Of a stretch of 61,254 nucleotides of DNA, positions 33,177-43,875 are shown one piece after another (the first letter of the stretch is position 1; each line of letters begins with the position of its first letter). The translations under genes were made by a program, and so were the position numbers. This DNA is from Asterionellopsis glacialis (lineage: Eukaryota; Bacillariophyta; Plagiogrammaphyceae; Rhaphoneidales; Asterionellopsidaceae): positions 1 to 61,254 of the forward strand of contig WKLE02004211.1 of the NCBI GenBank assembly GCA_014885115.2, given 5' to 3'. The notes under the pieces are model-generated. The model had not been told where the DNA came from, did not search any database, and worked only from the letters and a program-made list of their open reading frames with translations.

Positions 33177-35594
33177 TCAAGAAGGAGGAGGACCTTTGTA
33201 TCCTCTGCTTCGGGCGTTTCTATTTTCGTGGGCCTGTTGATCTTCTTGATCCAGCTTGGCAATCCTCTCAAGTTGCTGCATTGTACCTATGGCTACCTGT
33301 TCTGCCTTTTGAAGTTGCATGGCAATGTTGAAATCAAGAGCTTCTCCAGGAGGAAGCGGTGCCTGGTAATCAAATGCCGATACTGCTTGATTGGTCGGAT
33401 ATGCATTTGATGCACTAGTGTCAAGTTGTTGTCGATTGGTTCTTCCAGGTTCAGAAACAGTTAGAAAGTGGTGGTCGAATGCACTAGAGCGTGCCGTGCG
33501 GTTCCGATTTGCCTGTATTATTGGTTGACGCCTCGCCGTGTGAGTATTGAGGATGAGATTGTTCTCATGCTGTTGAAGAGCAGTTGCAACCCTGGCGTTT
33601 AGAGCTTCGCCCGCTAAGCTGCCTTCCTCAATACCAGAACCTTGAAAGGCAGCAGAAGAATCACTCGATGAACTTTCTCCTTTTTGGAATGTGTCACTAG
33701 GAAATGCTGATGATTTGCGTGAATCCAGTTCAGAAGAAATTGGGATCCTATTCGATTGTGTAGGTGATTTTTCATACATCCGGCGGAAGCTTCTTTCCCA
33801 AGATGGTGTACGAACCAGAGCTTGAGGTTCCAGATCTGTTTCAGAAGCGGCTGGTGGTGAAGCCCTGACTTTGATGCCCATGGACTCATTGCTGTTTGGA
33901 CTCGCAATTTGTGTGTTCCCCTCTTGGTGTTGTGTGTACTGGTCTGGGCTTGATAACCATCTGTTTGGTGCCAGAGGATTAGTAGAGCCATCAGCAAAAC
34001 TGCATAATGCATCCATGTCAAATGCACCAACAACTTGTTCCGCAAACTGAGAAAGGAGTGAAGAAGCCATCACTCCAGTATGGCCCACTTGTGTCTGCGT
34101 CTGACTTTGGCGTGGTGGCGGATGTTGCAAGGAGGTGTTTGGATCTGTCTGCGAAGGCAATGAGCCACCAGATTGCTGGTTGTTTGTTTTAATCGGTGAG
34201 TAAGGAACAGCTATGTTACCAACTGAAAACTTGGGGGACTGGATCGTCTCAAGATGTAAAGGAGCCCTTTGGTGAAAGCCTGAGGAGGGTTGGTTTGAAA
34301 AAGGTGTTGGTGCCACTTGTGTTCCTTCATGGTCTGATGATCTACTGGAATCTTGAGCCTGTCGTCTTGGTCTTTTTTCGTCGCGACCTGAATCTAGCTC
34401 AGTCGAAGATTGCACAGCTGCTCTTTTTCGTGCCGGGCTTTCCATGCTTCCTCCAGGAGACTCAAGCATGGGGCTAGATGACGGTGGCATATTTATGATA
34501 GCTTCAGCAGCTGCCGCTCCAGGACTCATCAAATATGCATCAGAGGGCGACTGAGCAATACTAGTGTCCACAAGCATATTTTGTGATCGGGATTGTTCTG
34601 GTTGTGTGTCCGATGGTGATGGGCTTTTAATTGGAAGGTGTAGATTGTCTTCACCCTGTTTCTTGTTCAACGTATCTACTTCTGGTGGTGCTTTTCTTTC
34701 CGTTATTGTTTCCGATTGGGAATTCACCTTTGATTGCGGTAAACTCCGATCAGAGGATTGCTTGTCATCAATAAATTTCTTGGAATGTGATAGTGTACTA
34801 GGAGACGATGTTATTGTTGATGTACCCTGTGTTGAAGTATTAGCATGATATGCGGGTGTTGGCGGAGGTGGTGGCAATGGCTGTGGCATACTATGTGCGT
34901 AAGAAAATGACACTGGGTTTGATGGTGGTGCTGGAGGGTAATGTCGAGTGTCAGGTGGAGGGGAGGGATATTGGGCATATCTATAAGGACCTGGAACTGG
35001 ATGGTGTTGATGAGTATTTGTCGACCCATGTTGTGCAGCATAGTATGGATTATAAGTTACGGAGGGCCAGGGCGAAGGATGTTGTGGGGGAACAATCGAC
35101 GTATACGAGGGAGCCTTTGCAAGTGATGAGACCTTTCCCACTTTTACTTTCTTCTTTTCTGAACGCTTCCCTTGTTTAGTTAGAGTACCCGAAGTCTTTG
35201 AAGATTTAACTTTCTGACGAATATTAGGGGCATTCTCTCTCAGTGCTTGGCTAGTCTTGTCTCTTGCCCTTTCATCTCCGATAGCGTACCACTCTCCAAA
35301 GTCACTCCCTTTCGCCAAAAACCTTCCTGGCGGATCGAGAGATCTTATTTCGTCGACGATGGTGGCTGCAATCAACCTCTTTTCTTGTTTGAACCTTGCA
35401 TTGATATATACCGTTCGGTATTTGTCAACTATTGCTCGAAATTGTTCGTTTCCGCTGTGAGAATTGATTGATCCACCTCGTCCACAGAGGACGTCATTTT
35501 CGTTGGGTTTTATGCTCTGTTGCTCCTTGTTGCCACTACTAGAAGATGAAGTTAACTTCTGCTTTGAAGACGGCAGCTGTTTGTCACCTTGCAT
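33177..35594 (-). CDS. DUF6824-domain protein, paralogue 2
   Basis: 805 residues from ATG 35594 (MQGDKQLPSSKQ); the frame opens earlier only with a TTG. The N-terminal block (about residues 28-125: NDVLCGRGGSINSHSGNEQF, ARFKQEKRLIAATIVDEI, PPGRFLAKGSDFGEWYAIG, ARDKTSQALRENAPNIR) is about as conserved with paralogue 1 as a recent family duplicate. A Lys-rich stretch (KQGKRSEKKKVKVGK) follows and could be a nuclear signal. Long Pro/Ser/Gln-rich disordered parts contain PARKRAAV and DEKRPRRQA basic patches. Collinear motifs shared with paralogue 1: PYSPIKT, SSLLSQFAEQVVGAFDMDAL, TPSWERSFRRM, ALQQHEN, FNIAMQLQKAEQVAIGTMQQ and RNARSRGY. A gene-regulatory role is inference. Head-to-tail with paralogue 1, 1.7 kb apart. 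Confidence 0.85.
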   Translation of the reverse strand: MQGDKQLPSSKQKLTSSSSSGNKEQQSIKPNENDVLCGRGGSINSHSGNEQFRAIVDKYRTVYINARFKQEKRLIAATIVDEIRSLDPPGRFLAKGSDFGEWYAIGDERARDKTSQALRENAPNIRQKVKSSKTSGTLTKQGKRSEKKKVKVGKVSSLAKAPSYTSIVPPQHPSPWPSVTYNPYYAAQHGSTNTHQHHPVPGPYRYAQYPSPPPDTRHYPPAPPSNPVSFSYAHSMPQPLPPPPPTPAYHANTSTQGTSTITSSPSTLSHSKKFIDDKQSSDRSLPQSKVNSQSETITERKAPPEVDTLNKKQGEDNLHLPIKSPSPSDTQPEQSRSQNMLVDTSIAQSPSDAYLMSPGAAAAEAIINMPPSSSPMLESPGGSMESPARKRAAVQSSTELDSGRDEKRPRRQAQDSSRSSDHEGTQVAPTPFSNQPSSGFHQRAPLHLETIQSPKFSVGNIAVPYSPIKTNNQQSGGSLPSQTDPNTSLQHPPPRQSQTQTQVGHTGVMASSLLSQFAEQVVGAFDMDALCSFADGSTNPLAPNRWLSSPDQYTQHQEGNTQIASPNSNESMGIKVRASPPAASETDLEPQALVRTPSWERSFRRMYEKSPTQSNRIPISSELDSRKSSAFPSDTFQKGESSSSDSSAAFQGSGIEEGSLAGEALNARVATALQQHENNLILNTHTARRQPIIQANRNRTARSSAFDHHFLTVSEPGRTNRQQLDTSASNAYPTNQAVSAFDYQAPLPPGEALDFNIAMQLQKAEQVAIGTMQQLERIAKLDQEDQQAHENRNARSRGYKGPPPS

Positions 35595-36739
35595 TCTTAT
35601 TTGCCGGTTGTACAACGGATAGAGATATTTATCTCTCTCCTTTGTTTTTAATACCTGCTGCTAACTGCTTCCGCTTATCGCCCATTCCGGTATACCAAAA
35701 TAGTTGTACTCTTGGAAAAATCTCACTTGTTCTCTCGCCGAAACGCAGTAGTTTCTTTCAGTTGAACCGGAACTTGAATAAAGTGTCGTACTGCAGGAAA
35801 TTGTTGAACTTAGAGCAATTTTTTTAAATTACTAGTAAGAATGCCCTGATAAGTTGTTGTGAACTCGATGACCTCTTCTTGTTGTGTTCTTGCCCTAGTA
35901 GGAAAAGTACAAACAATTGTGTAATAAAAATGTCGGAGTGTGAAGAACCACTACGATTCCTGTTTGAGGATACCAAGTTGTTTGTAATTTTATCTTCTTG
36001 GTTGGAAAAAATAGGTTGAGATACAGAGAATACCTCTTTATATCAAAAACAGCTTCTGTATCATAATACCATACAATTGGCCAAAAACTGTATCACGCCA
36101 ACGTTTTTTTAACGGTACGTGTCGGTTAAAAGAGATAACTTATAATTTCAAATTAGCCGTCCGTCGTGCCCTGGCGACATGAAGAAAAAGAAAAAACTCA
36201 AATTAGTAATGTGGTTTTCCGGAAGAATTTGGATTGCGGTTTGCACAATGATTCCCGTAACAAAGCCAAGGCTCTCTTGCTCAGTGTATTCATTATTTGG
36301 TTCGATGCCTTCTTTTCAGTGCAACTATCGATGAGTGCAAAATCAGACTTTGCGATTTAATTTTCATGAAAGAGAAGGTCGTGACGTTGGTTTTGCCCAC
36401 GAATTTGGACAATATGCCACAAGCATCGATTCGCTGTCCTGGCATAATACCGCCATTTGCAGCCCTAGAAGCAAGGACTAAATTCCTATGACTATACAAC
36501 AAATTTTGGTCTACTTTTCTAACTAGTCCCTACAGCTTCTACTGACTTTACAACCATTTTTCAAAGCACATCGATAGACTTAGGATTTGATGCAATTTTT
36601 GATGAGAAAATATGTATCTAATAAGCACATTTTTTGGTTTTATTTATACCCATAATTCATTCATCTTCCCTTTGTGACATTCACACGTGGTATCAAGTGA
36701 ATAAAGATTGAGCATACGGCAAATGCTCAAAAAACGAAA
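35595..36739. other. Spacer upstream of DUF6824 paralogue 2
   Basis: About 1.1 kb between the paralogue 2 start and the 3' end of the first LRR gene. Small frames on both strands look accidental. AT-rich with A/T runs; no GGTACC-type cluster seen. Confidence 0.45.
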
Positions 36740-39038
36740 CTAATAAAAACAATTTTGATAGCAACAATCACATTTTATCGAGCAATCGTAAGAAAGCTTT
36801 GGTGTGCTGCATATTTCTTTTGGGATTTCACCATAAAAATCTTTGTTTCCATCAAGCGATAACAAATCTAAAAAAAGGGTAATTTAAAAAATTAGTTGGA
36901 AAAATCTAATTCAAAACAAAGTACCAAAGGAGATGTCATACTGTACACTTACTAAGGTTCAGAAATTCTGCGAATTCGGTGGGAATAAATCCAGACAACA
37001 AGTTGTTGTGCAACGAGAGCTGATAAATGTCGGTAAGTAAACCCAGTTCGGATGGAAGAGTGCCCTGGAGTCTATTGTCTGCTAAGTCAACGATGGAGAG
37101 AGATGTAAGTCTGCCCAATGTCGAGGGAATGGTTCCGCCAATGTTTTCATTATTGATCATCCGTAATGTGTGAAGCGACTTGCATTGACCTATTTCCACG
37201 GGTATAGTACCTGATAACTCGTGGCTAACAGTGAAAACCTTCAATGAGGAAAGAAGACCTATCTCAGTTGGGATTGAACCCGGAATACGAGTATCGAAGA
37301 GTTCAAGTTCTAACAAACTAGTAACCCGTCCAATCTCACTAGGGATTGTGACATCGAATTCATTATAGTTTAGACACGCAATCACTAAAAAAGTCGCACC
37401 AAGGAGGAGAAAAACCTGTCAGAATGTGAAAGTTGGTTTGGGCGAGTGAAAAAAATAACTTACTAATTTTTGGATTTTTCAGTATTATGTCAAAGATTGG
37501 TCCAGATAATCTATTGTTTGATAAGTCGAGCCGCACAAGGTTAGTAAGATTTTGCATTGTTTCCGGGAGCGCACCTTTGGCATAATTGTTTTGGATAGAC
37601 AGATCGGCTGCGTCGTATGTAACATTTAGGAGAGAAGATGTAAGCGCGGACCGTGAGTCTAGAAGGGGAGAGAAGGATAGAGTAATCAGCATCATCATCT
37701 TGTCCACAAACATACCTAGTTTCGAAAGGCGCCCAATTTGGTCACTAACTGAGAATGCTAATCTATTATCCCCAAGATCGAGTATTTCTGTGCAGTAGGG
37801 TATAGCAACAAATGCGTGTTTGAATGGAAAGAAGTTTGAACGATCATGTTGGTAAGTACATGTAGTGCTACAAAATAAACAACTAGTGGTAAGAATGCTG
37901 AGAGTTTACTCACCTAGATTTGTGAGATGATAAATTTCACTTGGAACGGATCCTTCCAGCCGATTTTTCGAAATCCGGAGCATTTCTATAGACGCGCAAA
38001 ATGCAAAATACATAGCCAATTAAGACTGAAACTTTGAGAAGCATCAATTTCGAGAAAGAGCAGAGTAACGAAGGCTTGAAGAAAAAGTGTACACTTACCA
38101 AGATTGGATAAATGCCCGATCTCCCTCGGAATCGTACCAGATTGTAGAGCTACATTTTTTATGTCGATGTACTTGACACGTTTTGATAATGCTACTTCCT
38201 GAAGACGACCAGGAAAACATAAGACTCCATACCATAAGCAGTAGTGCTCCTTGATCATGGAAGGCCACGGGTTGGGTTTGGACCATTTTCCGTCGCCGAT
38301 TGAATAAGCCAAAACCAATAGGACATAAGTTTCGGCAAGAGCTTCGTAGATATCATCAAAAGTATGGTTGCCATAAAAGGCTGAAGGAAGGGTATTGGTT
38401 TGAATGCCATTCTTTATCAAATAAATGGCCTTTGCCTGGGGAGAGTTATTGTTGTTGTAGAAGGTGTACTCATCTGCAAGATGCAGCACCTTGTCGAATG
38501 CTTCGATTATCTTTGACGAAGGTACGTTTGTCGCAACTTCTCCGTAATCTCCTGCAGTGCCAGTTTGGTTACCTTGCCCATGCTGCGTGGCTGTAGATCC
38601 GAATCGTCCTTGTCCTTCAAGTCCTTGCCGGATAATAACGAAAAGAACACTTCCTACCCCAAGTGTGAGCGCCATAATGAGTACTACACGCCAAAGGCAA
38701 GCGTTCTTACATTTTATTGCCTCTTCGTGAATGAGTATGTCAGCGCATTTGGTGTCATCCAACGTCTTCTTTTGGTTGTGGTCGTGATTGTTCACCCAGA
38801 ACGATTGTGCAATTTCGAGTTCAGTATACGGAGGCGCCGCTGATTTTTCCATGTTTACTTCGTTGGCGCCATGTGCCACGCCTGGAGTCGGCGGCGACGA
38901 TGAGTCTTGTAAATCAGGCTTGCCTCTGGCAGGAGCCTTCAACAAGGATGGATCAGGATCTTCATCAGTCTGAAAGAACATGGGTCGTCCTTGATCAAAC
39001 TGTGAAACGCTTGTGGTACTGTCGGTGCTCTTCGTCAT
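36740..39038 (-). CDS. LRR single-pass transmembrane receptor-like protein 1 (six exons)
   Basis: Exons: 39038-38099, 37985-37914, 37787-37716, 37607-37464, 37384-36953, 36867-36740; introns of 79-126 bp. All junctions are phase 1 and keep the LRR register. Internal exon lengths are exactly 72, 72, 144 and 432 bp, i.e. 1, 1, 2 and 6 repeats of 24 codons. The product is about 595 aa. Residues 1-112 are hydrophilic and acidic (cytosolic); 115-137 is a transmembrane helix (LWRVVLIMALTLGVGSVLFV); then an N-terminal cap with CLWYGVLCF; about 12 plant-type LRRs (xxLxGxIPxEIGxLxxL); and a Cys-rich cap ending CDCCYQNCFY. No kinase domain. N-in, C-out topology would place the LRRs outside or in the lumen. 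Probably a cell-surface recognition protein; ligand unknown. Confidence 0.85.
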
Positions 39039-39850
39039 TGGAGAGAGTCTAGCTTCTGTTTGTATGCTCGTTCTTGAAGATGTGGAATTCTGGTCAGTTC
39101 TTTCGGGAAATGAAATATTGCAGCCAAATAAAAAAGTGCGAGAGTCATTCTTTGTTGAAAATGCAAAATGGGCACACTAGAAAAGCTCAAGTAAATGTGT
39201 CCATTTCAACTCGAAATTTGACAAACTTCGTAGTAGGTGGTGAAGTAAGTAAGATTGCATTTTATTGGGTACTTCATCTGTAGTCGCAGTTTCTCTCATT
39301 TTCTGGTACCAGGGGTCATGCTTTTTTATTACTTAACATCCTTGCGTAGTAATTAAGTTAAAAATGCAAGTCAGTTTTGAGATATAATTTTCTTAATTGA
39401 TCCAGAATGTGTGCTGAGTTTTCGTCATCTGTCATTGGCGGACGTAGGAATCACGACAGACATTTCAATATTGTTGAACCGAACAAATTAGTCGGAGTAG
39501 AGGTTCAAAGTCACCGCCGCCGCCGCCGCCGCCACCCGGAACAAATAATTCGGTCATTATTATTTCTGTCATTATTATTTCTGAAACCAACCAGAGCACC
39601 CNNNNNNNNNNNNNNNNNNNNNNNNNCGTTCCCATATTCAGGAGTATGGATAGTCCCCGGGAGCAATTTTAGTTTTTCAATTAATAGGTTAGGCGCATTC
39701 ACTGTAACTGTATGGCGGGAAATGAAAAATTTCCGTGTAAAAAAAATCATGCGCTCATGGCTAATTAAACCAAAGCGACGACCCGCAACATGTCACACTC
39801 CTTCAGTGATCGAAAGGTTACTATAGAACAGGAATATTTAATGTTAAAAA
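39039..39850. other. Spacer between the two LRR genes, with assembly gap
   Basis: Includes the promoter of LRR gene 1 and the 3' flank of LRR gene 2. A (CCG)n run lies at about 39513-39535, followed by two ATTATTATTTCTG-type copies, and then a run of Ns. The sequence around the gap is low-complexity and may be misassembled. Confidence 0.6.
39602..39626. other. Assembly gap (25 N)
   Basis: A run of 25 undetermined bases next to a CCG microsatellite. The true length is unknown, so the distance between the two LRR genes is a minimum estimate. Confidence 0.98.
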
Positions 39851-42800
39851 TTAAAAGGTACAAGAAGTGCAACAATCGGGAGTCGGGCATTCCAGGTCAC
39901 CGTCGGAACAACTTGTTATGAAAGTTTCTAGAAGCTCATCTCGTAAAGAGCACACTTGACCGGGGACTTCACCGGTAAGATTATTTCGTTGCAGGTATAA
40001 TGTTGCGAGTTGCGAAAGCTTACCAAGCTCGGACGGGACTGTCCCTTCAAGCTGATTATTGAACAGAGATAACTCAGTTGCTGATGAGCACCGTCCAAGT
40101 TCACTAGGAAGATTTCCAATCAAATTATTTTCAGCAAGATTGATGATTACTGCAGAAGTATATGCCAAACATATTGTGAGTAAGGGGATGCATGAGAAAC
40201 CACTTAAATATATACACCTCAGAATCAATACTTACCTGCACGGCTAAGGTTCCCTAATTCGGTTGGTATTGATCCGTCCAAATCTATTGAATCTATACGA
40301 AGTTCTTCTACATTTCTCAGTGCTCCTAATTCAGATGGTATTGAACCAGTCATAGACCTATTTCGGCTTATCACAAATCGCGATAACGTAGTAAGAAGCC
40401 CTAATTCCGTGGGAAGGGATCCAGATAACTTGTTGTCATAAAGGTATAACCCTTTCAGATTGGATAGACTCTCTATTTCTTCCGGAATGGAGCCCTGAAA
40501 TGCACAATTTGATACATCAATCTCTACAAGATTTGGCCAGCTTGCAATAAATTCGGAAAGAGGCCCACCTATACCAATGTTCCGTGAAGTCCACAATATT
40601 TCAAGACTTTCCAAAGTCTTCATAGTTTCTGGCAATTGTCCAGTTAAAGTGTTCTGAAAGACGGAGAACACCTTCAGTTTATTCAGATTCCCGATGTTAC
40701 TGCTGATCATACCAGTAAACTGATTTCTTTCCAAATAGATATGCTGCAGAGTGCTAAGACTGTACAAATTGTCTGGTATCTTTCCAGAGAGATTATTTTC
40801 AGCTACGTCAAATTTATCTGTAGGAGAAAGGTTGAAAGCGTACCGTGAGAAAAATAACATAAAACTTCTGTTTAATCCGGTGGAAAATTCAAATCAAAGA
40901 CTTACACAAATACTCTAACTGCGACAGTTCGTCTGGAAGTACGAGCTCTCCTTTCAAGTATGCCTTATCGAAAATCAGAGAGGAAACACATTGTGTACCA
41001 TCCTTTCCCGGTAGAGCAAAAACGTTTTCCAGAGACCTATGTCTAAGTCTCCCCCCTGTGCCGAGAGCTTGTGATGTAGAACCAACAACATTGAGATTCT
41101 CCTTGCTGCATACGCTACATTCAATGTAATCCCAGTTACATTCATGATCACTTGACCCCCACTGTGTTTGATGAACTATCCAATCACCGCCTTTATTTGA
41201 AAAATACATCACCATGAGGGAATATCTTTGAATGAGATTTGGACTGTCAATTGGGAGCTTATCGGTGTAAACAATCCAGTCAAAAGCCAAGGATTGTGGA
41301 GATGTAGTGTCCTTAAAAGAATCTTTACCCGACAAAGGGAATAACACTTTTTCGTAGGGCCCGGCATTGATCGGTTCGTCCTCGTCGCCATTCAATTTCA
41401 ACACGGGGATAAGGACGCCCACCAATACTATAGCTATGATACAACATCCAACACAGATTGTGCCAATGTTCAAAGCCTCCCACCAACTAAGTTCTTCATC
41501 AATAAAATCTCCCATGTTATCTTCAATACCAGTGTCTGTCACGGCGTTGTTGAGCCCACTACGAGCTCTCTTTGTACCAAACTTTGCTCGTCTTGACATG
41601 GAAATACTCTCTCTTGCTCCCCTGAAGAAACTCCATGCAGGTGCTCGGACACTATAAGCTCCTGGTTTAAGCTCAGCATCAGGCGAAGCTTCTTTCATGG
41701 CATTGTGGATGGCAGCCGTCATTTGCTTATCCTTCTCCTTTTCAGGTTCTGCAACTTGTTGTATAATATCTTCCATATATTTATCTTCATCAATCAATTC
41801 ACCTTCTTCATCCTGAAAAAGTTCGTTATCTACATATGAAGTTTTACTTCTTGCTGGATCATCGCCTGTACAGGCAAATGACCCAGGTCGCAGTTGTGGA
41901 TTTTTTGTCTTTCTGTCATCTTCCTTCTCAAGACCATTGGATACACGTTTCCGACGAATCCTTTCATCCATTTCAGATGATGCCTGCGCTCCTACAGCTA
42001 TTGCCTTCCCGCCTGAACCTGATACTTTTCGTTGTACCATTTCATCATTTTTGGTAGCCACGGCACCTGGTTTGATATCAAGAGAAGGAGAAGAAGATTT
42101 ACCGCCGGAAGCTTGCTTGGCAGCAATTCGTTCATCAATTCCACTTACTGCCATAGCTCCTACTGCAGCTCTTTGGGCTGCGGCACCACCACCACTTTGT
42201 TGTTTCTTCGATATGCGACTATCATGTTTCTCTGGAAAGGCACCTACACGTGGTGCACTAGCAACTCCGGCTGCTGCTCCTATTGATCTTGATGATGAAC
42301 GAAATGATGATTCCGCCCGATTTTTCCGGGCAATCCGATCATCCGCATCTCTTACTGCTGTAGCTGTTCCTGGACGAAACGAAGAAGAAGATGATGATGA
42401 CAGTTTTCGATTGATCTTGCTATTCCTGGTATTTGAAACAGCTGTAAAACTTCCGGGTCTAGGAGGTGGAGTGTCATTGTGATCGTCCGAGTCTTCGTCA
42501 TCGTCCATATTTCTTTGCTCTTGTTCGTCGACACTTTTGTAAAAGGCAGTAGCCGATGCAGCAGCATTTGATATAGACCGCGATGACTCGCCACGAATTT
42601 TACGAGATATCCGATCATCTGCCGATGATACAGCTGTAAAAGATCCCGGTCGAACAGCTGGCGTTGCTGCCGCAGAGCTAGATTTTTGAGATGCTGTTGA
42701 ATTGCGGGTCTTTCGTGCCACACGGTCATCAGCGGCAGATACCGCAGTGAAGGAACCTGGTCTGACTGCCTGAGTACTAGAAGATCCTATGGCCCGACTT

Positions 42801-43174
42801 CGAGCCTCCTTCTGTGATGCACGTGTATCGTCCCGGTTCCTGACATATGTCACGCCTGGTCGTACCTCTTCTGAAGAATCGCCCTTCGCTACTGCAGTTG
42901 CTGCAGGCTTAGCTGGCATTTTTGCATCTGATCGATAAGAAGATGAAGAATCCTCTTCTACTCTGGAAGATAGTGATCTTTTAGACGATGCTTTGCTTGA
43001 TGTGTCAGTGTTATTGTTCTTCACCGCAGCTGGCTTGCTCGCTGAGGCTGTTGTTGAAGCTGAAAGTGATTGTTGTTTGCCTGATTCCATTGCATCATGT
43101 GCACTCTTAAAAGGTAATTTTGCGTCATCTTCTTCTATTTCGTAATCAAGCTCATAGCTGTCGTTGCCGTCCAT
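39851..43174 (-). CDS. LRR single-pass transmembrane receptor-like protein 2 with cytosolic RPG-motif array (three exons)
   Basis: Exons: 43174-40906, 40817-40236, 40149-39851. Both introns (88 and 86 bp) are phase 1 and in LRR register. The product is about 1049 aa. The long N-terminal half (residues 1-565) is Ser/Ala/Lys-rich and contains about eleven copies of a 15-19-residue motif RPGSFTAVSxADDRxxRK (for example at 104, 137, 174, 238, 266, 308, then more divergent copies to 512). A transmembrane helix follows at about 567-593 (GTICVGCCIIAIVLVGVLIP), then a cap domain with CNWDYIECSVC, then 8 LRRs in exon 2 (six of 24 residues and two of 25) and about 3 more in exon 3, ending in a Cys-rich cap with CPTPDCCTSCTF. 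No kinase domain. It resembles the diatom-expanded LRR receptor-like family; the motif array may be a docking or phosphorylation platform (inference). Confidence 0.88.
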
Positions 43175-43875
43175 TGTATCAAATGTCTTTTCGTAGAGGT
43201 TTTTGTCTTTGTAATAGTGTTATAGACTTGTTACAGTAGGCCCTTGATTCGATCGACAAAGGTAATGATGACAAGAGAGACCGTCCTAAAATATTCCCTT
43301 GTTCCCTTATGCCTCGCGTTGCTTCGTTGCTCTGCTTGCGCAACAAGGGAGAGGAGCAGCACCAATAATTAAAATTGAATAACAGGTTCGGATTATCCGG
43401 CATTAAATACTTTTTTCCAATTAGTCCAAAGTACTTCAATTTTGGGGCAAATGACTGCAAAAAAAGGTACTTACTATATGTAATAAATAAACATTACTGG
43501 TGGTCTGCGTAGAAACTAAATTAGTCTTCGATTGACTGGTGCCAGGAGAGACATTTCAATTCGTGATTCAGCGTCACTAATGTCGATTGTCATAGTGATT
43601 GTACAATGCATTTAGTTAGTCCTAGTCCTAATGCAGTAAGAACAATATTTTTAAATCAAAACAGAACACCACGAAGCAAATAAGGTCACTATCATAGATG
43701 AATCATCATTACAAGTCAGATACTAAAGCTTCAAAAAATTTGGCTGGGGGGAACATGCGTGTAAGATTACATGTTTCTATGAAAAGTAAAATTTTGTATG
43801 TTACATAAGTTTAGTATTTGGATTTGTTTGAAACTGCTCGTAATTCTATTTGAAGGTAGTTTCATCAATACGCCA
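43175..43875. other. Spacer upstream of LRR gene 2
   Basis: Holds the second copy of the 15-mer TTCCCTTGTTCCCTT (43294-43308). Its first part, TCCCTTGTT at 43295-43303, pairs with AACAAGGGA at 43342-43350 to form a possible 9-bp stem with a 38-nt loop. The remainder is AT-rich 3' flank of the ATR-type gene. Confidence 0.5.
43294..43308 (-). promoter_or_regulatory. Shared upstream 15-mer, copy 2
   Basis: Identical to 24878-24892 and at a similar distance (about 120 bp) upstream of a minus-strand ATG. Here it also forms one arm of an inverted repeat. Candidate transcription-factor site or leader structure; not tested. Confidence 0.25.

Noticed and set aside
37608..37658. Alternative CTAG acceptor (37659-37660) for LRR gene 1 exon 4
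   Set aside because: It would give a 195-bp exon, a 57-bp intron and 17 residues out of LRR register; the GCAG acceptor at 37608-37609 gives exactly 144 bp and restores the register.
41937..42482. 181-codon plus-strand frame inside LRR gene 2
   Set aside because: It is the reverse complement of the Ser/Ala-rich RPG-motif region; repetitive codons on the coding strand keep the antisense open.
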